From NCBI GenBank assembly GCA_934678915.1, contig CAKUSF010000018.1:1-25407 (forward strand): 25,407 nt of DNA. The letters run 5' to 3'. The notes under the pieces are model-generated. The model had not been told where the DNA came from. It did no database searches and was given only the letters and a program-made list of their open reading frames with translations. Position numbers and translations under genes: made by a program. Below are positions 9,029-17,205 of this stretch, piece by piece; positions within the stretch are counted from its first letter, which is position 1; every line of letters starts with the position of its first letter. Source of the DNA: an uncultured Bacteroidales bacterium. Lineage in GTDB: Bacteria > Bacteroidota > Bacteroidia > Bacteroidales > UBA932.

Positions 9029-11110
9029 ATGGCGATTCTTCAAAAAACTCGCGAAAAGGCCGGCATGGCAGTGTCTATCATCATTGCCTTGGCTCTTTTG
9101 TCGTTCATTATTGACCCTCAAACCCTTGAGACTGCTTTTAATGCAATGTCTTCAAAGAATGATGTGGGTGTGATCAATGGTAAAACAATCTCTTATCTTG
9201 ATTTCCAACAAGATGTTGAGAAATTCACAACCATCAACGAGATGGTGACCGGTTCGTCTGCTCAGAACGAGCAGCAGCAGGAGCAGGTTCGTAACGCTGC
9301 TTGGCAGAGCCTTTTGGACAAGTATCTGTTCATCAAGAACGCTAAGGCTGCCGGAATTAATGTGGGTGAAGAGGAAATGAAGGATCTTCTTGCTGGAGAC
9401 ATGATTTCACCTGTCATCTCTCAGAATCCTGCTTTCCAAGATGAAAACGGTAATTTCTCCAAGGAGGCTTTACAGAACCTTCTTGATGCTATTTCACAGG
9501 ATCAGACTGGTAGAATCAGAGAGTATTGGAATTACCTTCAGAACACTGTCTATACCCAGCAATACTATGCTAAGTATGGTTCTTTGTTCACTTATGGCAA
9601 TGTTCAGAATCCTCTTATGCTCCGCAGGGCTATAGCTGAGAACAACAACACGACCAATGTTGATTTCGTGATGATACCTAATTATGGCCAGGACACTACT
9701 GTTAAAGTAAGTGGTGAGGAGATTAGAAAGTATTACGAATCTCACAAGAAAATGTTTAAGCAGGGTGCTTCTAGAGACATGGAATATGTTGTCTTTGAGG
9801 TTAAACCGTCTGAATCTGACATTAATGCCACGAATGAGGCTATGAGTAAGGTTTATGATGAGTTCTCTACTACTGAAAACTTAAAATCATTCTTGGCTAG
9901 AAACTCAGAGAGAAACTTTAGCGAGTACTGGTACAAAGCTGGAGAACTTTCTACTGTAAACAAAGAAATCAGCGAGTTTGTGGACAATAACAATGACGGA
10001 ACTTCATCTATCGTTTCAGATGGTAACGTGTTCTATGCAGCCAGAGTTTTTGCCACATCACAAATTCCAGATTCTGTCTATGTTAAGCACATTCTCCTTC
10101 AGGGTGCTTCTGTGTCAAAGGCTGACAGCCTTCTTAATGTTCTTTCAAAGGGCGGTAATTTCTCAAATATTGCAGCTTCATATTCATCAGACAGCAATAG
10201 TGCTGCCGATGGAGAGTTAGGTAACATTGGCTGGATGACTCAGACTTACATGATTCCTGGATTTGAGTCTGTACTTACTGCACAGGTAGGCAAGCCTTAC
10301 GTGGTTAAGACACAGTACGGAACTCACATAGTTGAGGTTTCCAAGAGAACTGCTCCTGTCACTAAGAAGCAGGTGGCTATTCTTGAAAAGACTGCTCTTG
10401 CTAGTGGTGAGACTTTCAACAGTTACTATGCCCAGGCTAGCAAGTTCTCTAAGATTGCAGCCGGTAAATACAACAATTATAAGGCTGCTGTTGATTCAAT
10501 GGGAATCTACTCACATCCTCTGAAAGTCACTGAGGCTACTTCTAACTATGGTTCAATTTCTCAGGCAAAGGAAGTTACCAGATGGGTGTTTGACAACAAG
10601 GTAGGAAAAGTTTCTGAGATCATCACAGTTAATAATAATTACCTGTTTATTGCAACTGTTACTGGAATCCACAAAGAGGGTATCGCGAAACTTGACGAGG
10701 TTAAGGACATAATCCGTCAGCAACTTTATGCTGAGAAAGCATCAGAAAAAGCTGCTGCTGACATCGCTCAGAAGATTCAGGGAATTAACGATCTTCAAGC
10801 CATTGCTGACACTCTCCACTCTTCAGTTAGTGCGGGTGTAGATGTAAGATTTGCTTCCCTTGCCGGACAAGGACTCGATCCTAAGTTTATTGGTGCTGCG
10901 TCAGTCGCTCCAGAAGGAAAGATTTGCTCTGTTGCCGGAACAATAGGAACATACGTGTTCAAGGTTAATTCTCGCGATACAGGTGCTTTCTACACTGAGG
11001 ATGACGCCAAGAACAATGCTTCTCAAATCAATAATTACAGCACTCAGATGATTCTTCCTGTGATGATGACTGAGTCAGATGTAAAAGATAACAGAGCTCG
11101 TTTCTATTAG
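9029..11110 (+). CDS. ppiD: PpiD/SurA-type peptidyl-prolyl isomerase, membrane-anchored
   Basis: PpiD-type proteins are periplasmic chaperones tethered to the inner membrane that help newly exported outer-membrane proteins fold. The 693-residue protein has a short basic N-terminus (MAILQKTREK), one transmembrane helix (about residues 13-29) and a SurA_N-like helical region beginning VGVINGKTISYLDFQQDVE. A parvulin (PPIC) domain lies at about residues 345-455, with VKHILLQ, GELGNIGWM and YGTHIVEVSKRT visible. A second parvulin-like half and a C-terminal SurA-like helix region follow. Length and architecture match Bacteroidota PpiD. It is the last gene of the coaX-to-ppiD run and ends at a strong terminator. 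Whether the parvulin domain is enzymatically active cannot be judged by eye. Confidence 0.88.
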   Translation: MAILQKTREKAGMAVSIIIALALLSFIIDPQTLETAFNAMSSKNDVGVINGKTISYLDFQQDVEKFTTINEMVTGSSAQNEQQQEQVRNAAWQSLLDKYLFIKNAKAAGINVGEEEMKDLLAGDMISPVISQNPAFQDENGNFSKEALQNLLDAISQDQTGRIREYWNYLQNTVYTQQYYAKYGSLFTYGNVQNPLMLRRAIAENNNTTNVDFVMIPNYGQDTTVKVSGEEIRKYYESHKKMFKQGASRDMEYVVFEVKPSESDINATNEAMSKVYDEFSTTENLKSFLARNSERNFSEYWYKAGELSTVNKEISEFVDNNNDGTSSIVSDGNVFYAARVFATSQIPDSVYVKHILLQGASVSKADSLLNVLSKGGNFSNIAASYSSDSNSAADGELGNIGWMTQTYMIPGFESVLTAQVGKPYVVKTQYGTHIVEVSKRTAPVTKKQVAILEKTALASGETFNSYYAQASKFSKIAAGKYNNYKAAVDSMGIYSHPLKVTEATSNYGSISQAKEVTRWVFDNKVGKVSEIITVNNNYLFIATVTGIHKEGIAKLDEVKDIIRQQLYAEKASEKAAADIAQKIQGINDLQAIADTLHSSVSAGVDVRFASLAGQGLDPKFIGAASVAPEGKICSVAGTIGTYVFKVNSRDTGAFYTEDDAKNNASQINNYSTQMILPVMMTESDVKDNRARFY

Positions 11111-11134
11111 TAGATAAGAGAGTAATTAATATAA

Positions 11135-11172
11135 GAGGGTAACTAAAACTACTTTAGTTACCCTCAATTTTT
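11135..11172 (+). terminator. Intrinsic terminator after ppiD
   Basis: A perfect 13-bp stem, GAGGGTAACTAAA (11135-11147) pairing with TTTAGTTACCCTC (11153-11165), has a 5-nt loop and is followed by AATTTTT. It lies 25 nt after the ppiD stop, in the gap between convergent ppiD and ychF. The T-tract is on the plus-strand side, so it mainly serves ppiD. Confidence 0.9.
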
Positions 11173-11223
11173 ATAATAGTAACGCGTTTCTACTTTAACA
11201 TAGCAACGTTGGCACTGTGAATT

Positions 11224-12327
11224 TTACACGTTGAATAGGAAGTGCATGATGTCACCGTCCTGAACGACATATTCCTTGCCTTCGGTGGCTAGTTTGCCAG
11301 CAGCTCTTACAGCGCTTTCGCTGCCTAGGGTGACGAAGTCGTCGTACTTAATAACCTCGGCCCTGATGAAACCTTTCTCGAAGTCAGTGTGGATGACTCC
11401 AGCAGCTTTAGGGGCTTTGTCACCTTTGTGAATTGTCCAAGCCCTGCATTCATCGGCTCCTGCTGTGAAGAATGTCTGGAGGCCGAGCAGATGATAAGCT
11501 CCTTGGATTAGTCTTACCACACCAGATTCTTTAAGTCCCATCTCATCAAGGAACATCTGACGATCCTCGTAGGAGTCCATCTCAGCAATTTCAGACTCGG
11601 TTTTAGCAGAGATTACGAGAATCTCAGCGTTTTCCTCCTTAACAGCTTCACGTACAGCGTCAACGTACTTGTTGCCGTTGACAGCGGACGCGTCATCTAC
11701 ATTGCAAATGTACATCACTGGTTTGTTAGTCAGTAAGAAAAGATCTTTGGCCATCGCTGCCTCTTCTTCATTGATGAACTCCACAGTTCTGCACGATTTG
11801 CCCTGTTCAAGAGCTTCTTTGTAGCGTAGCAGAAGGGCTACCAATTTCTTGGCATCCTTGTCTCCCCCCGTTGTGGCCTGTTTCTGGCTTTTGGCAAGAC
11901 GAGACTCAACTGTCTCAAGGTCCTTGATCTGGAGTTCAGTGTCAACGACTTCCTTGTCTCTTACGGGATCTACGGTGCCATCTACATGAACAATGTTCCC
12001 ATCGTCAAAGCATCTGAGGACATGAAGGATGGCATCAGTCTCGCGAATGTTGGCAAGGAATTGATTGCCAAGACCCTCTCCTTTGCTAGCACCTTTCACT
12101 AGCCCAGCGATGTCCACGATATCTACAGTGGCTGGAACTACGCTTTTAGGCTTGCACATGTCTGCAAGCACCTCTAGCCTTTTGTCTGGGACGTTTGTTG
12201 AACCAAGGTTAGGCTCTATAGTACAGAAAGGAAAGTTTGCGCTCTGGGCCTTGCCTGAGCTCACACAGTTGAACAAAGTCGATTTGCCGACATTAGGAAG
12301 GCCGACTATTCCGCATTTCAAAGACAT
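11224..12327 (-). CDS. ychF: Ribosome-binding P-loop ATPase YchF (OLA1 family)
   Basis: YchF is a universally conserved Obg-related ATPase that binds ribosomes and is linked to stress and redox responses. The 367-residue length is normal. Visible are the P-loop GLPNVGKST (9-17), the switch-[12 protein letters not shown] (72-81), and NVDD (209-212) where GTPases have NKxD. That change is the family hallmark giving ATP preference. A coiled-coil hairpin (about 130-200) and a C-terminal TGS domain (about 280-365, ending [17 protein letters not shown]) complete the fold. It is monocistronic, convergent with ppiD and divergent from the nuclease-like gene. A TATCTTTG element upstream is a likely promoter. 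Confidence 0.97.
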   Translation of the reverse strand: MSLKCGIVGLPNVGKSTLFNCVSSGKAQSANFPFCTIEPNLGSTNVPDKRLEVLADMCKPKSVVPATVDIVDIAGLVKGASKGEGLGNQFLANIRETDAILHVLRCFDDGNIVHVDGTVDPVRDKEVVDTELQIKDLETVESRLAKSQKQATTGGDKDAKKLVALLLRYKEALEQGKSCRTVEFINEEEAAMAKDLFLLTNKPVMYICNVDDASAVNGNKYVDAVREAVKEENAEILVISAKTESEIAEMDSYEDRQMFLDEMGLKESGVVRLIQGAYHLLGLQTFFTAGADECRAWTIHKGDKAPKAAGVIHTDFEKGFIRAEVIKYDDFVTLGSESAVRAAGKLATEGKEYVVQDGDIMHFLFNV

Positions 12328-12364
12328 ATCAAATTAATTCTTAAGTCGATTTATTAATATTAAG

Positions 12365-12372
12365 CAAAGATA
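12365..12372 (-). promoter_or_regulatory. Putative -7 promoter element of ychF
   Basis: On the minus strand the sequence reads TATCTTTG, an exact TAnnTTTG match, 38 nt upstream of the ychF ATG. The -33 box is not evident; the region upstream is rich in AAAAC runs. Confidence 0.5.
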
Positions 12373-12487
12373 CAAATTTAGATGCTGTTTTGTTTTGTTT
12401 AGAATTGTCTTTTTATGGGGGTAATTGAAGTGGTATTTATGTTTCTTTTCTTTTTTTACGTTTTTATGCCGCATATTTGCCAGTGGA

Positions 12488-13519
12488 ATGAAAAGAATGC
12501 TCATTATACTGTCTGCTCTTTTTCTGTTCCAGCCAGCCAACAATAGGTTAGTTTTTCATAGTTTAAGATTTAGGTTTCTGGCTGCTGGAACAGAAGAGGA
12601 GCGGACTCTTGTTATGTTTTGGAATCTGGAGAATCTTTTTGATTGGCGCAGAGACAGCCTAAATGGCAGTGATTCGGAGGCGGAGTTCTCCTCTTTCGGA
12701 AAAAGGCATTGGACAAAGCGTAGATTTATGGCGAAATGTAACGCAATTGCCAAGTCAATATTCTGGGTCAAAGATAGCGAAGGAGCCTTTCCGGATGTCA
12801 TAGGAATAGCTGAGGTAGAGAACCGCTTTGTTATTGAAAAGCTTCTGAAGGACACTCCTCTTTACAAAACGGACTATAGGATTGTGCATTTCGACTCTCC
12901 GGATCCACGCGGGATAGATGTGGCTCTATTATATCGAGAATCTAGGCTGACACTGATTCAGGCTATGCCGCTTAAGGTCGGTGCAGGAACCGATCCACCT
13001 ATTAGGACCAGGGATATTCTTTTGACAAAATTCCGAAAGCCGGATGGGGATAGTGTTGCCTTTCTGGTAAACCATCATCCATCCAAGTATGGAGGTAACA
13101 CGGGTGACAGAAGGGTGGTGGCGCTAATGAAGTTGCGTAAGGTTACCGATTCGCTTCAGAAGGCCGGTTTAAAGAATATAGTAGCGATGGGGGACTTTAA
13201 TGACACACCTGAAAATCCTGCTTTCGGAATATTAACGGATAGGGGACCGTACGATTTAATTAACCTTGCGGCTCCGTTGGCGTTAAAGGGTGAGGGAACT
13301 ATAAGATATTCAGGTAAATGGGAAATGATTGACATGTTTTTCATTTCGGGTTGCATTGCCGAAGGAGGGAATATTCCTAAAATGAAAGTCTTGAGAGTGC
13401 CTTTCCTTATGACGCGAGACAATTCTCATTCTGGGGAGAAACCGCTACGAACTTACACGGGACCGCGTTATGTCGGGGGAGTAAGTGATCATTGTCCGAT
13501 TGTTGTTTGGATTCGGTAG
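12488..13519 (+). CDS. Secreted endonuclease/exonuclease/phosphatase-family protein
   Basis: The protein has the EEP (DNase I-like) fold motifs in order: FWNLENLFD (first metal-site Asn/Glu), GIAEVEN (catalytic Glu), RGIDVALLYR, VNHHPSKYGG, GDFNDTP (Asp/Asn pair) and a terminal SDHCPIV (Asp-His). These residues coordinate Mg and cleave phosphodiester or phosphomonoester bonds in nucleases, phosphatases and related enzymes. The ATG at 12488 gives 343 residues beginning with a signal peptide (KRMLIILSALFLFQPA), so export is likely. A TTG at 12425 would add 21 residues and a second hydrophobic run, and is disfavoured. The true substrate is unknown; Bacteroidota have many secreted EEP proteins. 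It precedes galK by 86 nt, but galK has its own promoter-like element. Confidence 0.85.
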   Translation: MKRMLIILSALFLFQPANNRLVFHSLRFRFLAAGTEEERTLVMFWNLENLFDWRRDSLNGSDSEAEFSSFGKRHWTKRRFMAKCNAIAKSIFWVKDSEGAFPDVIGIAEVENRFVIEKLLKDTPLYKTDYRIVHFDSPDPRGIDVALLYRESRLTLIQAMPLKVGAGTDPPIRTRDILLTKFRKPDGDSVAFLVNHHPSKYGGNTGDRRVVALMKLRKVTDSLQKAGLKNIVAMGDFNDTPENPAFGILTDRGPYDLINLAAPLALKGEGTIRYSGKWEMIDMFFISGCIAEGGNIPKMKVLRVPFLMTRDNSHSGEKPLRTYTGPRYVGGVSDHCPIVVWIR

Positions 13520-13544
13520 ATAATCAAAAAAATTGTTAAATTTG
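13512..13544 (+). promoter_or_regulatory. Putative promoter of galK
   Basis: TAAATTTG (13537-13544) matches TAnnTTTG exactly. A TTCG at 13512-13515, spaced 21 nt, is a one-mismatch -33 TTTG box. The galK ATG is 61 nt downstream. Confidence 0.45.
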
Positions 13545-13605
13545 CCTTATTGGAAATCGACTAAAGATCGTTTTTCTGAGACGAACAAAACTAAAATCAC
13601 ATAAT

Positions 13606-14757
13606 ATGGAAATGAAAACCAAAATCAAGGAGAAGTTCAAGACTCTCTTCGGAGTGGAAGGCGAGATTTTCGCTTCCGCTGGGCGTATTAATCTTATTGG
13701 CGAACACACTGACTATAACGGAGGTTATGTTTTTCCGGGTGCAATTGACTGCGGAATCATGGCTGAAATCAAGTTAAACGGAACGCGTAAGGTAAAGGCA
13801 TTCTCGCTTGACTATGATGAATATGTCGAGTTCGGACTCAATGAGGAGGATAAGCCAAAACAGCAGTGGGCAAGCTACATATTCGGAGTTTGCAGGGAGA
13901 CTGTGAAGCGTGGCGGAAGGGTCGAAGGTTTTGACACAGTCTTTGCCGGAGATGTTCCTCTGGGTGCCGGACTATCATCGTCAGCCGCTTTGGAGAGCAC
14001 GTTTGCTTATGCCATCAATTATTTGTTCGACAACAAGATTGACAAGTTTGACCTTGCCAAGATCGGCCAGTCCACAGAGCATAACTACTGCGGTGTGAAG
14101 TGCGGAATAATGGATCAGTTCGCCTCTATTTTCGGAAAGAAAGGCAGTCTTATCCGTCTTGATTGCAAGACATTGGTGTACAAGTATTTCCCTTTTGATC
14201 CTAAGGGCTATAAACTCGTCCTTGTTGATTCTTGTGTGAAACATGAACTAGCCTCTTCAGCGTATAACAAGAGAAGGGAGTCCTGCGAGAACGCTGCCAA
14301 GGCCATCAGGAAGAACCATCCTGACGTGGAATTCCTCAGCGATGCCAAAAGAGTTTGGCTTGATGAGGTTCGTGAGGAGATTTCAGAGGAAGACTTCCTC
14401 AGAGCTGAGTATGTTATCGGTGAGGTTCAGAGGGTTCTTGACGTTTGTGATGCTCTTGAGAGAGGTGACTATGAGACAGTGGGTGAGATGATGTACCAGA
14501 CCCACTTTGGTCTGAGCAAACTCTACGAGGTCAGCTGTGAGGAACTTGACTTCCTAAACAAATTGGCGCGCAAGTGCGAGGTTACAGGCTCGCGTGTGAT
14601 GGGCGGTGGCTTCGGTGGTTGCACAATCAACCTTGTAAAGGAGGAACTTTACGATGGATTCATTGCTGCTGTGAAGGAGCAGTTCCCAGCCAAGTTCGGT
14701 CACGATCCGAAGTTCTACGATGTAGTGATCAGCGATGGCGCCAGAAGAATAGAATAA
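13606..14757 (+). CDS. galK: Galactokinase
   Basis: GalK phosphorylates alpha-D-galactose to galactose-1-phosphate, the entry step of the Leloir pathway. The 383-residue GHMP kinase has all three family signatures: GRINLIGEHTDYNGG (26-40) for galactose binding, LGAGLSSSAALE (119-130) as the GHMP ATP loop, and GGGFGGCT (333-340) as motif 3. The catalytic Asp lies in GVKCGIMDQFAS (Asp170, matching E. coli Asp174 by motif). No Shine-Dalgarno site is visible, as is common in Bacteroidota. There is no galT, galE or mutarotase gene next to it, so it is not part of a local gal operon here. A hairpin terminator follows. Confidence 0.97.
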   Translation: MEMKTKIKEKFKTLFGVEGEIFASAGRINLIGEHTDYNGGYVFPGAIDCGIMAEIKLNGTRKVKAFSLDYDEYVEFGLNEEDKPKQQWASYIFGVCRETVKRGGRVEGFDTVFAGDVPLGAGLSSSAALESTFAYAINYLFDNKIDKFDLAKIGQSTEHNYCGVKCGIMDQFASIFGKKGSLIRLDCKTLVYKYFPFDPKGYKLVLVDSCVKHELASSAYNKRRESCENAAKAIRKNHPDVEFLSDAKRVWLDEVREEISEEDFLRAEYVIGEVQRVLDVCDALERGDYETVGEMMYQTHFGLSKLYEVSCEELDFLNKLARKCEVTGSRVMGGGFGGCTINLVKEELYDGFIAAVKEQFPAKFGHDPKFYDVVISDGARRIE

Positions 14758-14776
14758 TTTTTTTACTTAATACGAC

Positions 14777-14812
14777 AAAGGGTCGCACGGGATTGTTCCT
14801 CTGCGGCCCTTT
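14777..14812. terminator. Hairpin between convergent galK and fimbrillin operon
   Basis: AAAGGGTCGCA (14777-14787) pairs with TGCGGCCCTTT (14802-14812) as an 11-bp stem with one G-U wobble and a 14-nt loop. It lies between two converging transcription units. There is no strong T-tract on either side, so it may be a weak bidirectional terminator. Confidence 0.6.
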
Positions 14813-14829
14813 AAATATGAAGAATTGAG

Positions 14830-15705
14830 CTATTCGCCCTTTTCCCAAGGGTTGATGCTTGAGGTAAAGGAGATTACTCCATCTTTGTTGACAGCCATGT
14901 CGTAAGTGTACTGCATCCCGGATCTCCAGACGAGTTCCTCCTTAGGACTGAAGGTGAATGTCTTGGAGCCGACTTTCAATGTGAACAAGGTCACGTCCTT
15001 AGCAATAGTCTGAGGAGGAAGCACGACCTTGAAACTGTTGTTGCCGTTCTCGGAGGCGATAACGGACATGGTTCCACCGAAAGCTGCAAAGGTGTTTTCG
15101 TTGATGTTAGCCTTTGCTTCTACCAAAACATTGTTGAATTTGAGCTGCTCTGATCCTCCGGGCTTTTCTTCGTACTGAATGTTGATGATAATGTTGCTCA
15201 TCTTGTGGCTGAACACCAGATGAGGGGACGTTGATGTCGTTGCCTCTGTGTCCGCTGTCATCAGATCACTCAGCGTGTAATTCGAAGTTGTGGACTGGTC
15301 AGTGTTCACCGTGAAGATGAACTCATTCTTCAAGCCTGAAGAATAAGGATAAATCGCCTTGTAGTACATCTGCGGTTTGTCCGTAGGTTGCTCTATCACA
15401 GTAGTGGCACCGGTAAACAATCCGTTTGAATAGATGTACTTGACATTGTCTGCATAGTTGCTGGCCAATAGTTTTCCAGACACATTGGACGTTGTCTTTT
15501 CTACTGCGAACACACCAATCGCATCACCGTTTTCAAAACCATTGTCAGTAGCGCGACTGATAGGTTTGATGGTTCCCTTGAAGCTAACACTTTCTTTTTG
15601 AGGCTGAGGTTCCGGAGTCGGGGTAGGTTCCTTCTCTGGGCTTGACTTGCCACATGCCAATACTATTAGGGAACAAAGCAATGTTATAATTATATTTTTA
15701 TTCAT
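14830..15705 (-). CDS. Fimbrillin-family (Mfa-like) lipoprotein, short paralog
   Basis: This 291-residue lipoprotein has an N-terminal signal ending VLAC (Cys18), a Pro/Glu linker (about 24-38), and a body that matches its two upstream neighbours closely. Shared segments are ISRATDNGFENGDAIGVFAV, NYADNVKYIYSNGLF, an AIYPYSS segment, the TDQS..SNYT..DLM run, VFSHKMSNIIINI and VLPPQTIAKDVTLFTLKVG. Such RATD..F..GD.IGVFA proteins belong to the fimbrillin/Mfa_like_1 family (stalk or tip components of Bacteroidota fimbriae, or related surface lipoproteins). It ends four residues after the NPW motif that closes this domain, whereas the other two continue for about 205 residues. It is the third gene of a three-gene operon, 15 nt after its neighbour. 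Role in a fimbria is inference. Confidence 0.85.
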   Translation of the reverse strand: MNKNIIITLLCSLIVLACGKSSPEKEPTPTPEPQPQKESVSFKGTIKPISRATDNGFENGDAIGVFAVEKTTSNVSGKLLASNYADNVKYIYSNGLFTGATTVIEQPTDKPQMYYKAIYPYSSGLKNEFIFTVNTDQSTTSNYTLSDLMTADTEATTSTSPHLVFSHKMSNIIINIQYEEKPGGSEQLKFNNVLVEAKANINENTFAAFGGTMSVIASENGNNSFKVVLPPQTIAKDVTLFTLKVGSKTFTFSPKEELVWRSGMQYTYDMAVNKDGVISFTSSINPWEKGE

Positions 15706-15720
15706 GTTACTAAATATTAA

Positions 15721-17193
15721 TTACTTTGCTCTGATGAACTTGTAGTTCGGGCTGAATGTAAAGTCGCTTTTAGTCTGAGGTGCGGATGATGTGGAACTCC
15801 ATGTGTAGTTGACGGAAAGTCCATCCTCATCCTTGAACACACGATAAACACCTTCTTTCATCAATTCTCCATCAACATCTCCATTCTTTTCTATCATTAC
15901 AAAAGCGTAGTATAGGTTTTTGATTCCAGACGAAGTTTTGGTTCCGGAAATTATTAGTGCTGTTTTATAGTTTATTGTGCTTCCATTATCGGTTATAGTA
16001 TTGCCGATGGTTGAAAAGAACACAGAAAAATTATTACCACTGCCACTGATAAAGGCGCCATTTCCTTCTTCTGTGATTGTGACGTCATAGGATCTCCCGG
16101 TATAGTCCAAAGTCTGATAATAGTTATCTTGGTTCAAAAAACGGATAATATGGCTATTCATAAGATCTCCGGCTTCATAGCCGCCATTACCTTCATCCTC
16201 GCAGTACACAGTAACGAAAGGATCGATCAGATAGCAACCTTCTATGCTTGGCGGATTAGTTCCTCTGTATATTGTAATCTTCTCCGACATCTTATTTACC
16301 AGATCCTCAGGAATCACATTCTCTATCACAGGTTCTGTCCTCCAAGGATTGATCTTTGCGGTGAAGGAAATAGTGCCATTCTTTTTAACTGTTGCAGAGT
16401 AGGAGTACTGCATGCCGGATCTCCACGTATAGTCTTCATGGGCGTTGTACTGATAAGTCTTTCCGCCCACCTTAAGGGTGATCAATCCGGATCCTTTAGC
16501 TATTGATTGAGGAGGAAGCACAACTCTGTACAGGTTGGTTCCGCAAGGCGATGCCTTTACGTTTGTCGTGGTGCCGGTGGAAGTGAACGTGTTCTTGGTA
16601 AGATTTACGGAAGCGTTGACCTTCACATTGTTGAAGTACAGTTCCTCAGCACCAGCCGGCTTTTCTTCGTACTTGACCTCCAGCAGAATATTACTAAGTC
16701 TATGATTGAAGACCAACTCCGGCTTCAGTTCGGTAGTCGCAACTGTCTCTGCCACCATAAGGTCGCTTGCGGTGTAATTGCTCCCTGAACTCTGGTCAGT
16801 CTTAACCGCGAATGAAAATTCATTGCCGACATTGGAAGAATAAGGATAGACGGCCTTGTAGAACATTGACGCCCCATCGGTAGGTTGTTCAATGACTGAC
16901 GCAACATCTGCGGCCACGAATAGGCCATTCTCATAAACGAACTTGGCATTGTCAGCGTAGTTTTTCGTCTGAAGTACGCCAGACGGATTGGAAGTCGTCT
17001 TCTTAATGGCAAACACGCTGATCGCATCTCCTTTTTCAAAGCCATTGTCTGTCGCACGGCTTGAAGCACCGATCTGGCCGATGAAGTTGATGCCTTGATC
17101 TTTCGGCATCGGGTCCTGATTGTTCTGAAGGTCCTTGTTGCAACCTATGACTGCTAGGGAGCACATCAGAGCTGTAAATAACTTGTGATTCAT
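15721..17193 (-). CDS. Fimbrillin-family (Mfa-like) lipoprotein with extra C-terminal domain
   Basis: This 490-residue lipoprotein (signal ending VIGC, Cys18) has the same fimbrillin-like body as its neighbours: SSRATDNGFEKGDAISVFA (from about residue 44), KAVYPYSS, LVFNHRLSNILLEV, VLPPQSIAKG, ending at NPW (282-284). It then carries a C-terminal domain (about 288-490) with the pattern IYxGxxPPxxEGxYxxxPxVT and later a GIKNLYYAF segment, shared with the first gene but absent from the third. I do not recognise that domain; it looks beta-rich. The Arg before ATD (Arg46) is where arginine-specific proteases mature some fimbrillins, a possibility only. It lies 12 nt after the first gene of the operon. 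Confidence 0.85.
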   Translation of the reverse strand: MNHKLFTALMCSLAVIGCNKDLQNNQDPMPKDQGINFIGQIGASSRATDNGFEKGDAISVFAIKKTTSNPSGVLQTKNYADNAKFVYENGLFVAADVASVIEQPTDGASMFYKAVYPYSSNVGNEFSFAVKTDQSSGSNYTASDLMVAETVATTELKPELVFNHRLSNILLEVKYEEKPAGAEELYFNNVKVNASVNLTKNTFTSTGTTTNVKASPCGTNLYRVVLPPQSIAKGSGLITLKVGGKTYQYNAHEDYTWRSGMQYSYSATVKKNGTISFTAKINPWRTEPVIENVIPEDLVNKMSEKITIYRGTNPPSIEGCYLIDPFVTVYCEDEGNGGYEAGDLMNSHIIRFLNQDNYYQTLDYTGRSYDVTITEEGNGAFISGSGNNFSVFFSTIGNTITDNGSTINYKTALIISGTKTSSGIKNLYYAFVMIEKNGDVDGELMKEGVYRVFKDEDGLSVNYTWSSTSSAPQTKSDFTFSPNYKFIRAK

Positions 17194-17205
17194 ATTGGGA
17201 ACTTT

